64,000 bases of DNA from Mactra quadrangularis (lineage: Eukaryota; Mollusca; Bivalvia; Venerida; Mactridae). A program made the position numbers and the translations under genes. The stretch spans positions 16,022,011 to 16,086,010 of the forward strand of contig CM046297.1 of the NCBI GenBank assembly GCA_025267735.1. Direction: 5' to 3'. Shown in pieces: positions 1 through 12,720 of the stretch. How positions within the stretch are numbered: the first letter of the stretch is position 1; each line of letters begins with the position of its first letter. The notes beneath the pieces were generated by a model. The model was given only the letters and a program-made list of their open reading frames with translations, had not been told where the DNA came from and made no database searches.

Positions 1-77
1 TGTGAACAATTATTTATTATAGATATAATTGAAAAAATGTTAATAAGTAAAACACCAGTTTCAAACTTAATAAAAAC

Positions 78-541
78 TAGGGCTGTGGATCGTCGAGCTG
101 GTGGCGATTCGATCCAAACCACGATTCACGTTTAGCGATTCACGAATCCAACTACGAATCACTTGTTAATGGAGAAGCATACAGGAATTCATGTAATAAC
201 AAAAATAAGTGAAGAATTACAGATGATTTGACTATATGGAAAACCACGTACTCTTAATATTTCTATTTCCAGACCTTTTTAGTGGGAATTTTTAGTGATA
301 ACAATTTTGATCAAACATGTTTCAATCGAAATTTTGACACAAGATATTACAATCCCTACATTAATTAAATTTTCATTAGTAGTGCGGCTCGTTTTCAGAG
401 GTAATTAAGCTGAAAATGTTCTTTCATCATTTTCCAAAAATAGATCGCGATTCGACGATATTGGACGTGACGAATATTCGTACTCGATTTTCTGGTCGAG
501 ATCGCGAATATCCGAGTACTCGGATACTCGCAACAGCCCTA
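78..541. mobile_element. Non-autonomous hAT-type element
   Basis: The ends are inverted (TAGGGCTGT on the left, ACAGCCCTA on the right). They are flanked by a perfect 8-bp target duplication, ATAAAAAC, at 70-77 and 542-549. An 8-bp duplication with TAGGG-type termini is the hallmark of the hAT superfamily. The interior has repeated CGATTCG/CGAATC-like segments and no transposase ORF, so the copy cannot move by itself. The intact duplication suggests a fairly recent insertion. It lies upstream of the opsin exon at 765, probably within an intron of that gene. Confidence 0.85.
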
Positions 542-764
542 ATAAAAACATCAGGGAGCAGTCTCTAACATTTCCTATATGCATTATTTATTGACTTTAT
601 TACAGCATATTTAAATATCGCATTAAGTAATAAGGTAAGCTATCTTTTTATACAGATAATAACCTATATCAATTGGTTTAAATATATTTTTACAGGGATT
701 TGTCGATATCGGCATACACTTGTTCATCGAACTTTAAAGTGTGTAAATATTATTATCATTTCAG

Positions 765-870
765 ATTCGCCGCGAACAGGCTAAGCGACAGTACATGCAT
801 ACTATTAACTCAATGAACAAAAACAAAAGACGTGAAAGAAAAGTGGCAATCACTGTGCTAATAATGATTG
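765..870 (+). CDS. Opsin, penultimate exon (third cytoplasmic loop and start of TM6)
   Basis: The exon is bounded by an acceptor (...atcatttcag) and a donor (attg|gtaatag), with 35 codons plus one base. It begins IRREQAKRQYMHT and ends RRERKVAITVLIMIG. This is the basic end of cytoplasmic loop 3 running into transmembrane helix 6, the G-protein-coupling part of a rhodopsin-class receptor. The split Gly codon (G|GA) joins exactly to the exon at 1257. Earlier exons encoding TM1-TM5 lie to the left of the window. The family call rests mainly on the next exon. Confidence 0.85.
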
Positions 871-1256
871 GTAATAGTATTTAATATTTACATTGTACAA
901 TCATTAGACATTGTTAAATCCTTTTCAGTCCGAAGTTTTGTTTTCTAATCTGTAATAAGTTGTTAGTTGCTCTGAACAACTTCTCTTTTTGGAATAGAAA
1001 ATTGACAGTTATATCTAGGCTCTTTCAATAAAAATATAGGTTGGATTGCCTAATTAGCAAACTTCATTTATTTACTAACTGTTACGTATCTCAATCATAC
1101 AATTGTAAGTTTTTGAATGATAAAGAGCAAACATATTCGAGTAATTGCTACTCAAGTGTCAATTAGCATGTATTCTGTGACAAAATTCTTCTACCCTGGT
1201 TTCTTTTTATCATTCTCGTTTATTTACCTCATTACATTTTTCGTGTTTTATTTCAG

Positions 1257-2356
1257 GAGCTTTCGTCGTGTCTTGGATGCCGTATTCAATTGTCTCCTTG
1301 TGGTCAGCGTTTGGCGATTTTCATAGCATTCCACTTGGTGTGCAAGTAGCACCTGCAATTTTTGCAAAATGTTCAATCATATGGAACCCAATGATTTATG
1401 TAGCTAGGCATAAGCATTTCCGGCGTGGTGTAAAACACAGCCTTCCGTGTTTCTACATGCTATCTAAAAGTAGAGCTCAAGAGTCTGCTGCGAAGCAATT
1501 GGAGCAAGCAACAAATGCTAAGTGTCAGGGTTCAAGTCAACAAGAGAAATCGCTGGTTAAACATTCAGCCTGCTGTCCATCAGCGTCATATTCTTCAGAC
1601 ACTCCAAGCATCAATAAAGAAAGTTCAAATCATGGAACATATTCAGTATGGGTTGAAACACCAACTTCATTTAAACATGAAAAAGAAAGCAATTTTTTCC
1701 CTAATAAATCTTACAGACAATCCTTAGACCAAGATACTGCAAGCTACGAAGGGCTTATTAGCCACTCAAACCATTTTAACACATTAGGTACACAGACTGA
1801 GTCTTCTTATCTTGCTACTGTACAAATCAATCATAGATCAATATCCGAACATTCAAATGAAGACAGCACAGAGCAAGCTGGAAATGCGACGCAGGAAATT
1901 GGTGTTTGTAAACAAGACTGTGATACATTTTCACCTGATATTGGATTATCAAAAATGTGTGAAAGAACTTCATTGGCAAGACACAATTCTGCCAAATTTA
2001 AACTTAACGACATCAAACAGCTTCATTCAGTTAGAAAAAAGTCATTTGAAGCATCGAATTTCAAAAGTATAGCTCAAAAGGACACAAATTCAGGATCTGA
2101 AATAAGCTCATCGACAGGTATGCAAAGAGTGAAATGCAGAAGATCTAAAAGACACAATCATGAAATTTGTGGAACGAGAAAAACTTACAAATATCAAAGA
2201 CATTATAGACTAGTCAGTGAGCCAATTAAATCCGAAAGAAAATCAAACATTGAATTGTTACATAGGATCCAGGGTAAAACTGATCGATTTGTAATTGATA
2301 GTGCTTTAACGGACGACAACGACATGCCACATTTGATTCGCCAGACAACTCTGTAG
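1257..2356 (+). CDS. Opsin, terminal exon (TM6-TM7 and very long C-terminal tail)
   Basis: The exon follows a pyrimidine-rich acceptor ending at 1256 and runs to TAG at 2354-2356. It opens with the TM6 motif FVVSWMPYSIVSLW. TM7 follows as APAIFAKCSIIWNPMIY: Lys (codon 1367-1369) is the Schiff-base lysine that binds retinal in opsins, and NPMIY is the rhodopsin-class NPxxY motif. Helix 8 is HKHFRRG, followed by a Cys (LPCFYM) that could be palmitoylated. The remaining tail is about 300 residues, Ser/Thr/Lys-rich and without evident domains, and ends RQTTL, which fits a class I PDZ ligand. The product is a light-sensing or light-isomerising membrane receptor. The helix 6-7 wording looks closer to ciliary/xenopsin-like opsins than to visual Gq opsins, but the class is not secure from two exons. 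A non-opsin GPCR is unlikely given FAK before NPxIY. Confidence 0.88.
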
Positions 2357-2822
2357 AGTCACTATTGCCATGAAATTTATTTTCTAAATTATCAGATAGT
2401 AGCAAACAATTATGCGACGTAATATTTCCCATGAAATTGGCTTTTCATCGCTGATATGGTTGAACCTATGTTTTATCAATCCTTGTTATCTTCCCTAAAA
2501 ATGGTCAAATAGTCACACGTACGTGACCGTTTGGCCAACTATCAACAAATTTATTTTTCTAATGAAAACTACTAACCCCAAAACTTTAAAATCACTGGCA
2601 AAATTTATTTACTTGGCTTATTTACAAAGAAAAAATAAAATTCTACATTACTATGATATCATACATGTATATCACTTTTCTCCTTTATTAAACATATACA
2701 TGTGTCTTTTCCTTTTTTTCTGTTTTTCCCCTTTATTATGTATGTTCGTTTCTTTTGATTATTTGTTCTTTTTTTTCAAACTGTATAAATTGTATTAGCA
2801 AACAACTATTATGTTAGTGCTA

Positions 2823-2828
2823 AATAAA
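2823..2828 (+). terminator. Poly(A) signal of the opsin gene
   Basis: An AATAAA hexamer lies about 470 bp after the opsin stop codon. It follows an AT-rich 3' UTR and is the best canonical signal before the repeats start near 3,030. The cleavage site itself cannot be seen. Confidence 0.5.
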
Positions 2829-3031
2829 AGATTAAGATTGAACTTGAACTTGATCATGATAGGTTTATACGATATATTATATAACATGTATGCTTATAGT
2901 TTATATTTTTGATTGTAACGTCAATGATTAATGGTCGAAACTTCAGAGTTTTACGAAGGGTAATTCCAAATATCCTGGCAAATCATTTACTCAAAAATAC
3001 CCAGAATACTCTGTCATTATAATGGCATTTT

Positions 3032-3163
3032 GGACTTGTGGAAGGGTAGGTGAGTACTGGTTATTGACAAAGGTCCAGGAAATCTAGGTTAGGTGCGCTG
3101 GACGCCGTAAAATGACCTAAATGACCTAAATTGTGTTGGCACATCGTTAAATCTAGTAAACAA
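3032..3163 (+). mobile_element. SINE family 1, 3' body fragment
   Basis: The segment holds the family body: TTGTGGAAGGGTAGGTGAGT, then GGTTAGGTGCGCTGGACGCC, then a GTTAAAT end. It lacks the tRNA-like head. It is inverted relative to the full copy at 3346-3607, so the two could fold back on each other. Confidence 0.75.
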
Positions 3164-3345
3164 TTACATATAATGGCATTCCATAACGCTGTGTTCAGGA
3201 ACAACACAAAGAAAACAGTTAAATCGGATTCCATCTGGTCTACTACAGTACCAACATCTGTGTTTGATATTGTGTTAATATAGTAAACTGTATACAATCG
3301 TGTATTTGCAATGTCATTTGGAAATATTTATGATTGAAATGTTTA

Positions 3346-3607
3346 TTTATTTATTTATTGGAGTTAACGCCGTGTCAACACAATTTAGGTCATTTTACGA
3401 CGTCCAGCGCACCTAACCTAGCTTTCCTGGACCTTTGTCTAAACCAGTACTCACCTACCCTACCACAAGGCCGGAAACTTCTCCATATTATCTAATCGAT
3501 GGAGGAAACTCGAAATTATTGTCAAATTTTCATGGAAGGGTATAACCTCCCCGGTGGGATTCGAACCCGCACCCCCTCGGGCACGAGATTCCAAATCCCG
3601 GCGCGCT
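3346..3607 (-). mobile_element. Full-length tRNA-derived SINE, family 1
   Basis: Read on the minus strand, it has a tRNA-like head containing the RNA polymerase III B box GGTTCGAATCC. The shared body follows (rc of GGCGTCCAGCGCACCTAACC-type sequence at 3398-3417), then a short (AATA)n tail. A 12-bp target duplication, TTGAAAT(G/A)TTTA, flanks it at 3334-3345 and 3608-3619 with one mismatch. This fits LINE-driven retroposition. At least five other copies or fragments lie in the window. Confidence 0.85.
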
Positions 3608-5796
3608 TTGAAATATTTAAAACATGAATTATGAAACGCATTATCGCTTTCGTTATCATGACATTAGCAATTTTCTATCTAAAGTAAGACATTTCTGAGT
3701 CAAACGTCTGCATGTTCAACTGTCACTAGCGAGCTCCAGCATTTTGTCATTTTATAAATTGCACATATGATTGCTCATAGAACAGAAGAAGTCATGAAAA
3801 GTCACTTAATGCAGGAAAGATACGTTTACAGTAGTCGTTAAATGAAATAACGCGCCTGAAAAAGGCAACTAAGACTCTCCATCAATAATATTGCACTAAA
3901 TACCGCTCAGTATAAATTGGAAGACAGATGCTATCCCCTCATGACGTAAATTAAACATTAATTGCCCTTTTCATTTCTATTATAGTCGCAATATGAAGCA
4001 AAATGCAAATAACTTTATGGTCTCAAAGATGAATTGAAAACTAATGCAATAATCTCTCAAAGCTAAATGTCAATGAGGCTTTTACAATAATTGTATCATA
4101 CAAAAATTAAATTCCCATTCACCAACTTATTTCAAAAATTGAAAACATATTGTCTGCCTTACAAAATAAAATTATCGACCGTTGAAGATAGTTGTTTTAA
4201 TTTGAAACGGAATCTAATATTAAAAAATGCAATTACGTTGGTGTGTATCAATTTTGTTTAAATAGCTTGCGGGTATAATACTTGATACGTTCAAAAGACC
4301 TCAGCAGTTACATTCTTTTGCAAAAGTAAATTATTTATAATCTTAGGTAATCAAATCTATTTCTGACTCAGCTAATGTGCTCTAAGCTAGTTTTGGTAAT
4401 ATGCTCAGAACGTACAGTAATGAAGATGTGTTTGTAAAAACGTGGAGGTTCAAAGTTTCCTTACATATTTTTATAGTATATTTATCATAAAAAATATACG
4501 ATGGGCGTAATTGAGGTACGTGATAAAAATGTGTATTTATTGTGATATAACTACATGTAGAGTATATCTAAGTATATTCTAAAATATCAAAATTTAACAT
4601 GTGTAGATAAACTTTTGGACTCTAGAGTATATACCCACCCGACAAATAAAGATACGTTTAGAATATTTTACGGATATTGTATGTAAAGGTTGTAGTGCGG
4701 ACACTTGGAGTACAAAAATAAAATGTCTTAATCAATAAAATAAACCGATACAAGTCAAAGTTTGGCTTTGCTATGAGACTTTCCTGTAGAACGTGGTAAA
4801 ATTTGATTTCTGCTTTGATCAACACACAAGACAGATTTCAATTATAATGAAAAATATACAGTGTTATCAAACAGGTTTGTATTTTGATTTTCCTACACAA
4901 GACCGTATTTTATGTAACAATGTTTTACTTGAACACAAGAAAAACAAATATTGACGATTTGCAACATCGTTAAAATCCGTCAAATAAGACAAGTCTTCTC
5001 AGATACAACAATTAAAATTGGATGCAAATATTATTCTCTGCGTTGTTGGCGAAAGCATTGAGCACAATTACAGGAGAAAAGTGTAACTAACTTCTGAGAC
5101 AAACGAAAATGTGCTCTTTATGAATTTTGTAAAATTAATTGAGAAAAGACTATCAATACTTACGTAAAACTTTTCTCATATGATCTTAATTTTACAATGG
5201 ATGAAGGGAAATTGACTCATAACAAGCGAGGAAGAAACCATAAGATTTAATCAGAACGAAACAATTTTGCAGATACACAATATGTACAGAAAAATAAGGC
5301 ACAAAACACGTAACCAATATCTAGAAAGATAATATCAAGTTAATATTAAGAAGCAAAACACTTTGCCAAAATAAACAAAAAAATATCCCTTACGAAATAA
5401 TTGATTTCTTTTATAACGGACGTCTGCAATGAAGGAAGAAAAATCAACAAAAATGATTTATTATATTACAAACGATAGAATGACATAACAAAATAAGCGT
5501 CACTGATGTAACATGACATCAAGAATGTCACTGTTTTGATTAGATTGGTTTAAAGGAAATACAATTATATACTTTTAAAATGTAGATTTCATATTTCGTT
5601 TGAATATTACATTATAATGGCGTTTTAAGAAACTTATCTTTTTGATACCATGAATGTTGATAGAAAAAAAAATAGAAAACTATTTCGCCAGTCATAACCA
5701 TACCATTACAAGTCTTTTCGATAGACATACCAGACTCATACGAAAATGTTATTTGCAATACATTAGTCCCCAAGATACTTTAACACTGCGTAACCG

Positions 5797-6130
5797 CATG
5801 TTGTTACATTGATTGCTAGCATGAAGCTGATTTTGTCTAACATATATATTATTTTGTCTTACATATATTGACTTTTACGATTTTCGTTGATGTTAATTTT
5901 TATTTATGATACATCTAGTTGTTGTACGCCGCTGTTAACATACTGTGTATCATAACTTACATACCTAATATTTCAATTTTCCCAGACAATAGGAAACAAA
6001 ATCACCCAACGAATGATAAAGTAGCCGATAATTATAGTCATTGTACAAGATAGTTATCCAGTATTCAAGATCATTTAGACAGAAATAACGTTGCTGGACA
6101 GACTTAATAAATGTTTATTATGTTTTCCTT
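5797..6130. repeat. Diverged duplicated segment, copy 1
   Basis: It shares a long colinear stretch with 8405-8790. Both have TTGCTAGCATGAAG, TTTTGTCTAACATATATA, ACATCTAGTTGTTGT, GTTAACATACTGT and TACCTAATATTTCAA in the same order, then GTTGCTGG followed by CAGAC at the far end. The copies differ at many positions and by small indels. They are either an old duplication or two copies of an unnamed dispersed repeat. Confidence 0.7.
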
Positions 6131-8404
6131 CTATATGAATACCAGATCGGTGATATTAAACAAACGTGAATACAAACGTTCGGATACGCATGTTTACTTT
6201 TACCAGGATTTTTTCAAGTGAGTTTTTAAATGATACTCTTCATTAAAACTAAGCTTCACAAAGCATAGTCGAAAATGGATGTTTTTTTAATTGATGGGGA
6301 GAATTTAAATCTATTTTTATGAAAATCATAATCCATAAGTAAATTATGAAAATACAGTTACGGACAAAAAGGACATCTTCTCGCAAGTTTTTGTTTAGAA
6401 AGCAAACATAAATGTAATTAGTTCCAAAGTGTTATGTACACGTAAATACCTGTAACATAATGTATAAATGTATAAAGTTATTGAGATATTGAAATGTGTT
6501 CATCTAATAAGTTCCATGACGAAACGGATAAAAACAATGGTAAACAGCGTAAAATCCAAATGCATCAGAAAGAAAATATAACTGTTACAGGACTTTGTCA
6601 AAACAAAGCACTTTAATTACCTAATTTCTCAAACATTTCCATAAACAAATCACAGACTGTCCGAATTGTGTTGATAAAGAAAACTAAAACCAATGTACTT
6701 TCATGTGAATAACAATGTTACAAGATAATGTATTTACATTTATCTTCTTGCGCACCACTTATAAACAAAACCAAGCAATTACACAATCATTTTTCGTATA
6801 AAGAATATGGTATGTCACAATAAAGTATTCGACCAAAAAAGGATAAAAATAGGAGTATGTACGTGTTTTGAATATTATGTAATGACAATACTTTCAGACT
6901 GATGCTGTCGGGAAAGAGTTATAGAAGTCACATTATGAAGACTCACATACATGTACAATCATTAACAGTATTTATACGACTACTGTACACTGAAGAAACT
7001 ACCATGAACCAACGCTTATAGTACTACATTTTCAATCTGTAATAATAAATCGTGCATATGACTTTTTGCTGAGGTCCTAGGTGGCACAAATATTGTTGCT
7101 AATAACAATTATCTAATAATTTTAATATAATTTTTATCAAAAGCGCTTTGGTAAAATCGTATAGTGAAATGTTGAATTTTTGGAACAAAATTTATGTGCG
7201 AATTAAATCAACAGCGAGTGTATTCCCATTTGACTAGCTTAGAAGTGCGTAGGAACAAAATAAATGAGGGAAGAAAAAATCATTACCTGATAGATGACTT
7301 TGAATTTTGTGTTAGTCGCTAAATCTCAAAATATTCAAGCGACATATGGTGAGAATGTAGTTACATTTCTCTTAAAAATCACAACACACATGTACACTGT
7401 GTTAAATTGATTGAGTTATACCAATACTGCCTTGATAACAATTTGAATGTTATTTCTTATTTCTGCAATGAAGGCGATGTATCAAACTGTCACAAATTCT
7501 TTTTTCATCACATGATTTCTTCAAGTGATATAAAGTTTGTTGCAAATGATCATGTTACAAATGCATTGACCAGTTCACCAGCAGAAGTACGACTATATAC
7601 ACACACTAAGCAAAGTGTAAAAAACAACAGGCACGAAACAAGTTTTAGACAAATGCACGTCGCTACTACGAGTTACTTAATAATAATTTATAATATTACT
7701 CGATTTGCTTTCACGGAATTTAACTTTCCGTGTATTGTTTTAATTACATTTGTTGTAGACGAAATAGTGGTGTTTGACTTAAAATTTGTAACCTTAATGA
7801 TTATTTTTATGTCTTGCTAAAGTGCGTTGGCTAAAAACGGTCTTAAGCCACTGGTTTTATTAACACTCTCATTGACAAGTCGTAACATAGTCTGCTATTT
7901 ACTGATATGCATATGACACTCCAAAATCTTGTAATATTTCATACGGTATATATCATTGGTTTTATTAGAATACAAACAACAACCTATGAAAATTGTTGTG
8001 CTTAAAGTTATTAACCAATGCAGTAAGGTAACTTATAACAGAATAATAACGGTGTGTGTATGTACAGCTCAGTAGTTTTACGACATAACATGGCCGATGG
8101 TTTATTGTTTTACACCTAACTATTCCGGACCATCTATATTTGTTTCATCTGAAAGTATCGAGACAAATATATCTACACTAAAATCTTTTATAAATGACAA
8201 CTTATTTGGTGCCAAGTAAATAATGTAATCAGGATATGACCCATCTAAACTAAACGAAAAATTAATACAAACAATTATTTGACTGTCCAGCAATACTTGA
8301 CCCCACGTAGCAACAGCAAGTGGTGTGATTATATAATCGCAGACATTTGATGTCAAAAACGTCACTTTTCGAAGCTTAAAACGACCAGCAACTGAAACAG
8401 TAGG

Positions 8405-8790
8405 GAGAAATTGTTACGTCAGTTGCTAGCATGAAGTTAATTTTGTCTAACATATATATAATTTTGTCTAACATATACTGACTTTTACTATTCATGTTGA
8501 TGTTAATTGTATTTATAATACATCTAGTTGTTGTTCGCCGTTGTTAACATACTGTTCAATATCATAAACGTACCTAATATTTCAAATCCTAGACAAAACA
8601 ATTACATGTAAAGAGACGAAATCACAAAAACATATGACAACGTAGTCTACTATTATAGTCATCAAATATCTAATCATACTAGACAGGCATCCGGTACTAA
8701 AATAGCACCTAGGACAAAAAAGTTGCTGGCCAGACCTAATAATAGTTCATTGCTTTAACTGTATATATCAGGTCACTTATATAAACTTGA
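8405..8790. repeat. Diverged duplicated segment, copy 2
   Basis: It is the partner of 5797-6130 in the same orientation, about 2.6 kb away. It contains the TTTTGTCTAACATATATA unit twice and is slightly longer because of internal indels. No ORF is preserved across both copies. Confidence 0.7.
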
Positions 8791-11299
8791 CCAATACACA
8801 TGGTTTGTTTCTAACTATAAATGAATGGTATTTATTCAGAGTAATATAAATGCATTGATGATGATACCCCGACAAATACTGTATTTTCTTACACATTAGG
8901 CAAAATGGTGAATAGTTTTCCTTATACATTTTTATATCATGTTTTGAATAGCGAAGTAAATTTAATCATTTGGACTGCAATAATTATTTATTGCATAAAT
9001 GCTTGGTTATAAAAAAATAGTTCCCAAATAACTGTAAGCATTGCATTATCATGATCCAATCCTTATAATATTATTAAGAATGAGTTTGAGTCAAATTGAC
9101 ATGGTAATTTAGAATGACTGTTTTTCCCCTGATGCGTTTGACGCAGGTGCTCTCGAGAAAAATGATGAGATAATATCGGTCGTTGTTTATTAATTTGTAA
9201 CTTGATTTTTGAATGTCAATATGAATGTTTAATTTAACCGATCAAAAAGTATATTTTTTGTTATTGGTATGATTTCGTGTTGCTGTTTGACAAATGCACT
9301 ATAAAGTAGATAAACACTCCCAAGGAGCATGAATGAATGAAAATGAAAAATGATAGTCTAATGACCAGGGATTGTTAAGGATGTTAACACGCTAAACAAT
9401 AAATCAAAGCTATAGTAATAAATCAACCATACAAGCTGTAGACATCTCTGATTAGAACCATGCATGACACTATAAACTATTTGAAGGGAAATTAGATTTG
9501 AATGAAGTATGGCAAAGAATCACAATCATTTGATTAGAAAACTTATAACCAATTTTATCATAAGTATTAGTTCTTAAAAATGAAGTGAAGTGAATTGTCA
9601 TCTGTGTGTTTAACTAATAGTTTGAAGAGTTCACAAGCTCAAAAAAACAACAACATTAATACATACATTTACATTGTCTTACTCTGAGAAGCTATGATGA
9701 ACCCTGGTTTATATAAAACTTCACTATCAAATCTATACATCGTAGTTAAGGTTTATTGGCTGTGATATAAAGTGAAACAATCATCACTGATGTATTTGTA
9801 CCCCATTATACTGTATACAAATCTAATATAGCTACGATGATGTTCAATACAAATATGTAAGCACATGGTAATTTCAAACACGATCTATTTTCAACCAAAC
9901 ACAATGTCAAGTGCAATTTCATCTCACTTGTATTACATAGGAACAAAGGATAAAGGAAGATTGGTATATTTTGTTATAGATTACTTGATAGAGTTGAACT
10001 AGTTGCCAAATCTTTTAGTACCAAAGTGACATTTGAAAGGAGTAATAAACATATTTAAGTAGTAAGAGAATTGCAACATAATAGTTTTGCCGAAAGAGAA
10101 TCTTGTTTTTATGGTTTTATACAAGAGGAGAATATATCCTAACTGTCACACAGTACATTGTCAAGTGAGTATACTTTGTGAACTTTCTTCAAGTACATTT
10201 AGACATACAACAGACAGTTCACTAGCAACAACAAAACTATCAAAATACTTGAAGGCAATCGAAGCTAAAACTAGTTTTATACAAGATCTTACTTCCTAGC
10301 TTTATTTAACTCTTCAACGGTAAGTGATTTCGTTCGCACTTTCCTTACCTGTTTGCTTTCTTTATCAACAATAAGGTGTTTAAATGAAACGCGCAATAGA
10401 AAGGTTTAAACGTCCTTTGCTATATATTAATGTATATACATGTATTTGTTGTGACTCAAAGAAGTAATACGTGATTTTCGGTTATTTCAGGAATATTCGG
10501 GTTTTTCAGGTCTTTTGGTAATACATTTACCCGAAAATGTCCACCTCCATGAACAAAAATACGCGAAAGTAAAATGTTGTGGAATCTATGACGGACGTTG
10601 AGTTTCGTTGTTTCGTTGCTCGGAGTTCATTGCAAATATGTCGAAATGTAGGCTGTTGTCAGTTCTTCCTTCATTGTCAACTTAACATCAATATAACCGT
10701 ACCAGAAACATGACCCCTATCTTGGTCCCTAATTCAGAGTTGAAGGTGTTTTGGTGCAACCCCTTATTATCTTAGCATAGAGAGAGGTTAGTTCTTTAAA
10801 TGCTGTCTGAATTTCAGTTTCTACAGCATTTTCTTTGCTTTGTTTTGGTCATTTACAATTTTATACAGAAAATAAGGACTAAAACCTTAAATATATACAT
10901 TATCTTCAACCCATTGTCAATGTGAATTCCCCACCAGACATCGATTTGAATCAAGTATCAAAATCTAAAACATTCCTAACGCTTGATTATTTCCATAACT
11001 GTTTGCCGACAGTTTTCAAACGACAACCCTATTGAGGTGTGCAAAAATGTGAGAGAGAAGAAATAAAGTCAGTACTCTTCCTCGAGGGAAATTACTCCTT
11101 TCTCATGTGTACGATTGCAGCCATTTTAATACTTTGTCATGATTATCAACTTCGTCTGTCCAATTATTTCAGATTGTTTCGCAATCAGCAACAGTCAGGA
11201 ACTAAAATGTAATCATCGCCTTAAAGGGACCAGTGTTACTGGAGATTACATCCATTGGCCAGGACGTCTTTGCCTGTTTTTTTGTGTTTTTTTTTTACT

Positions 11300-11592
11300 G
11301 GGTTTTACGCCGTAGCAACACATTGTATAGGTCATATAACGACGGTCCGTCCACCTACTCACTATTCCTGGAAAGGCTAAATCTCTGGATTAAGCTGTTA
11401 ACTAACTACTAGGCGCATATTTCCGTCAGTGACTGGCTACTGTCCTACATGATTTAGAATCAGTGGTAAGAGGGAGAAATTTATTCATGACCAAGCTCCA
11501 CGAAAGTATTCCCCGCCCTGGAGCTTGGTCATGAATTATTTTCTACGGCCATTCTCTCTCCCTCCCACTGATTCTAAATCATGTAGGACAGT
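11300..11592. repeat. SINE family 2 body with a 70-bp foldback
   Basis: The left part (11300-11503) carries the family 2 body: GTATAGGTCATAT, ATTCCTGGAAAGGCTAAAT, CCTACATGATTTAGAATCAG, ATTCATGACCAAGCTCC. From 11518 the last ~70 bp recur as the reverse complement, giving two near-identical arms around a loop of about 15 bp. This is either a head-to-head pair of insertions or an inverted duplication. Related copies lie near 33.9, 51.1 and 55.6 kb. Confidence 0.75.
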
Positions 11593-11754
11593 CCTATTGC
11601 AATGTACTCAAACATTATGGCAATCGATTGCTCCAGACGACAAAATACCACATTTACTATTCTACTATCACATATCATTATTAAAAATGTGTTTGCTTGT
11701 TTGACACAAATATGAAACCACATATCTAATATAAATTTCGTATACAGAAGTAAT

Positions 11755-12720
11755 GTGATTTCTAATGATGAGTCTATTATAAACAATATAGAATGTGTTT
11801 TACTTACCATTAGTTAGATCATTCCTTTGGCTGCAGATGATGATAAGTGTCGACTGTATCCTACTAAGAAAATAACAAAGTAGTATAGTGAATTATTGGA
11901 AATAGAAAAAGAAGATTTATTACATTGTTTAAGACAAAACAAAAACTGAACTACAATGAAAAATGACACAATATTACAGTTAGTTATTGGAAATGGTAAA
12001 AAAGAACTATTACATTTCTTATTGGCAGACCAAATACATCTTTTACTGACAAGTTATTAGTTTTTATCCATATCGGTGTCCTTGTCGCTAGTATAAGCTT
12101 ACTATTAAATGTCATTTATTCTGTATTTATATCATGTTGAACTTTGGGCAGCCAGTTAACTAGGAAACTTTCTGAGTAGCCAGTCACATCGTGTTCAACG
12201 GAGAAATCAATTATGGAATACATACAAGTATGTATAATTCATTTAGAGCTAACAAGCTTTTAAAGATATAAATCATGTAAAAGAATAAGCAAAGCTGACA
12301 GTTTTTAGTTGAAAATTATGACTAATTTTAGTCCAATAATATCTTTGCATGTTTATTTTTCTTTTAAAAGTAAAATAAAGTGTCAAAACTTTAGATATCA
12401 ATATATCTGATATTAGTTCCTCAAACAATAAATGTGGTTTCTGGCGATGATTCTGTTAAAAACAATACAGATTATGATTTTCTTACCATGGGTGAAGACT
12501 TTCTTCTGCTTTCAGATGATGATAAGCGTTCGACTGCACCCTACAAAGACAAATGACACAAGAGTATAGTAATTTAATGTCGAAAAGAAGATTACTTACT
12601 TTCCTTTCTGACAGAACAAATACATCTCTCAGATACATCTCTTACAGACATGTTATTATTTTTTAACCGCATTGGTGACTTTGTCACCAAAATAAGCTTA
12701 CTTTAAGTAACATAATTTGT
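11755..12720. repeat. Tandem duplication carrying a possible minus-strand mini-exon
   Basis: Two adjacent units of about 680 bp share TTCT(AATGA/GGCGA)TGA, AAACAATA, a CTTACCAT block, CAGATGATGATAAG, AGTATAGT and GACAAGTTATT-like stretches in the same order. Each unit holds a minus-strand acceptor and donor around a short exon-like segment (11808-11860 and 12487-12540). They are diverged but colinear. Confidence 0.6.
12487..12540 (-). other. Possible 54-nt exon of an unknown minus-strand gene
   Basis: On the minus strand this segment has a pyrimidine-rich acceptor (gtctttgtag|GGTGCAG) and a donor (CCCATG|gtaaga). It is open in one frame for all 18 codons (GAVERLSSSESRRKSSPM), a Ser/Arg-rich peptide. 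Its duplicate at 11808-11860 also has both splice sites but is 53 nt long and has a stop in that frame, so it looks degenerate. No linking exons were found, so this may be chance or a relic of exon duplication. Confidence 0.25.

Larger units (their letters stand above)
3620..11289. other. Gene-free AT-rich interval
   Basis: I see no exon with convincing splice sites, no RNA gene and no long repeat here apart from the two related segments listed near 5.8 kb and 8.4 kb. The one longer ORF (7407-7820) has AT-driven composition, no recognisable motif and no conserved neighbours, and is probably chance. The interval is best read as intergenic. Confidence 0.55.

Noticed and set aside
3061..3297. 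Minus-strand 78-codon ORF
   Set aside because: Mostly the SINE body; the same peptide ending reappears at other SINE copies.
7407..7820. 137-codon plus-strand ORF
   Set aside because: AT-driven residue mix, no motif, no splice or promoter context, in a gene-free interval.
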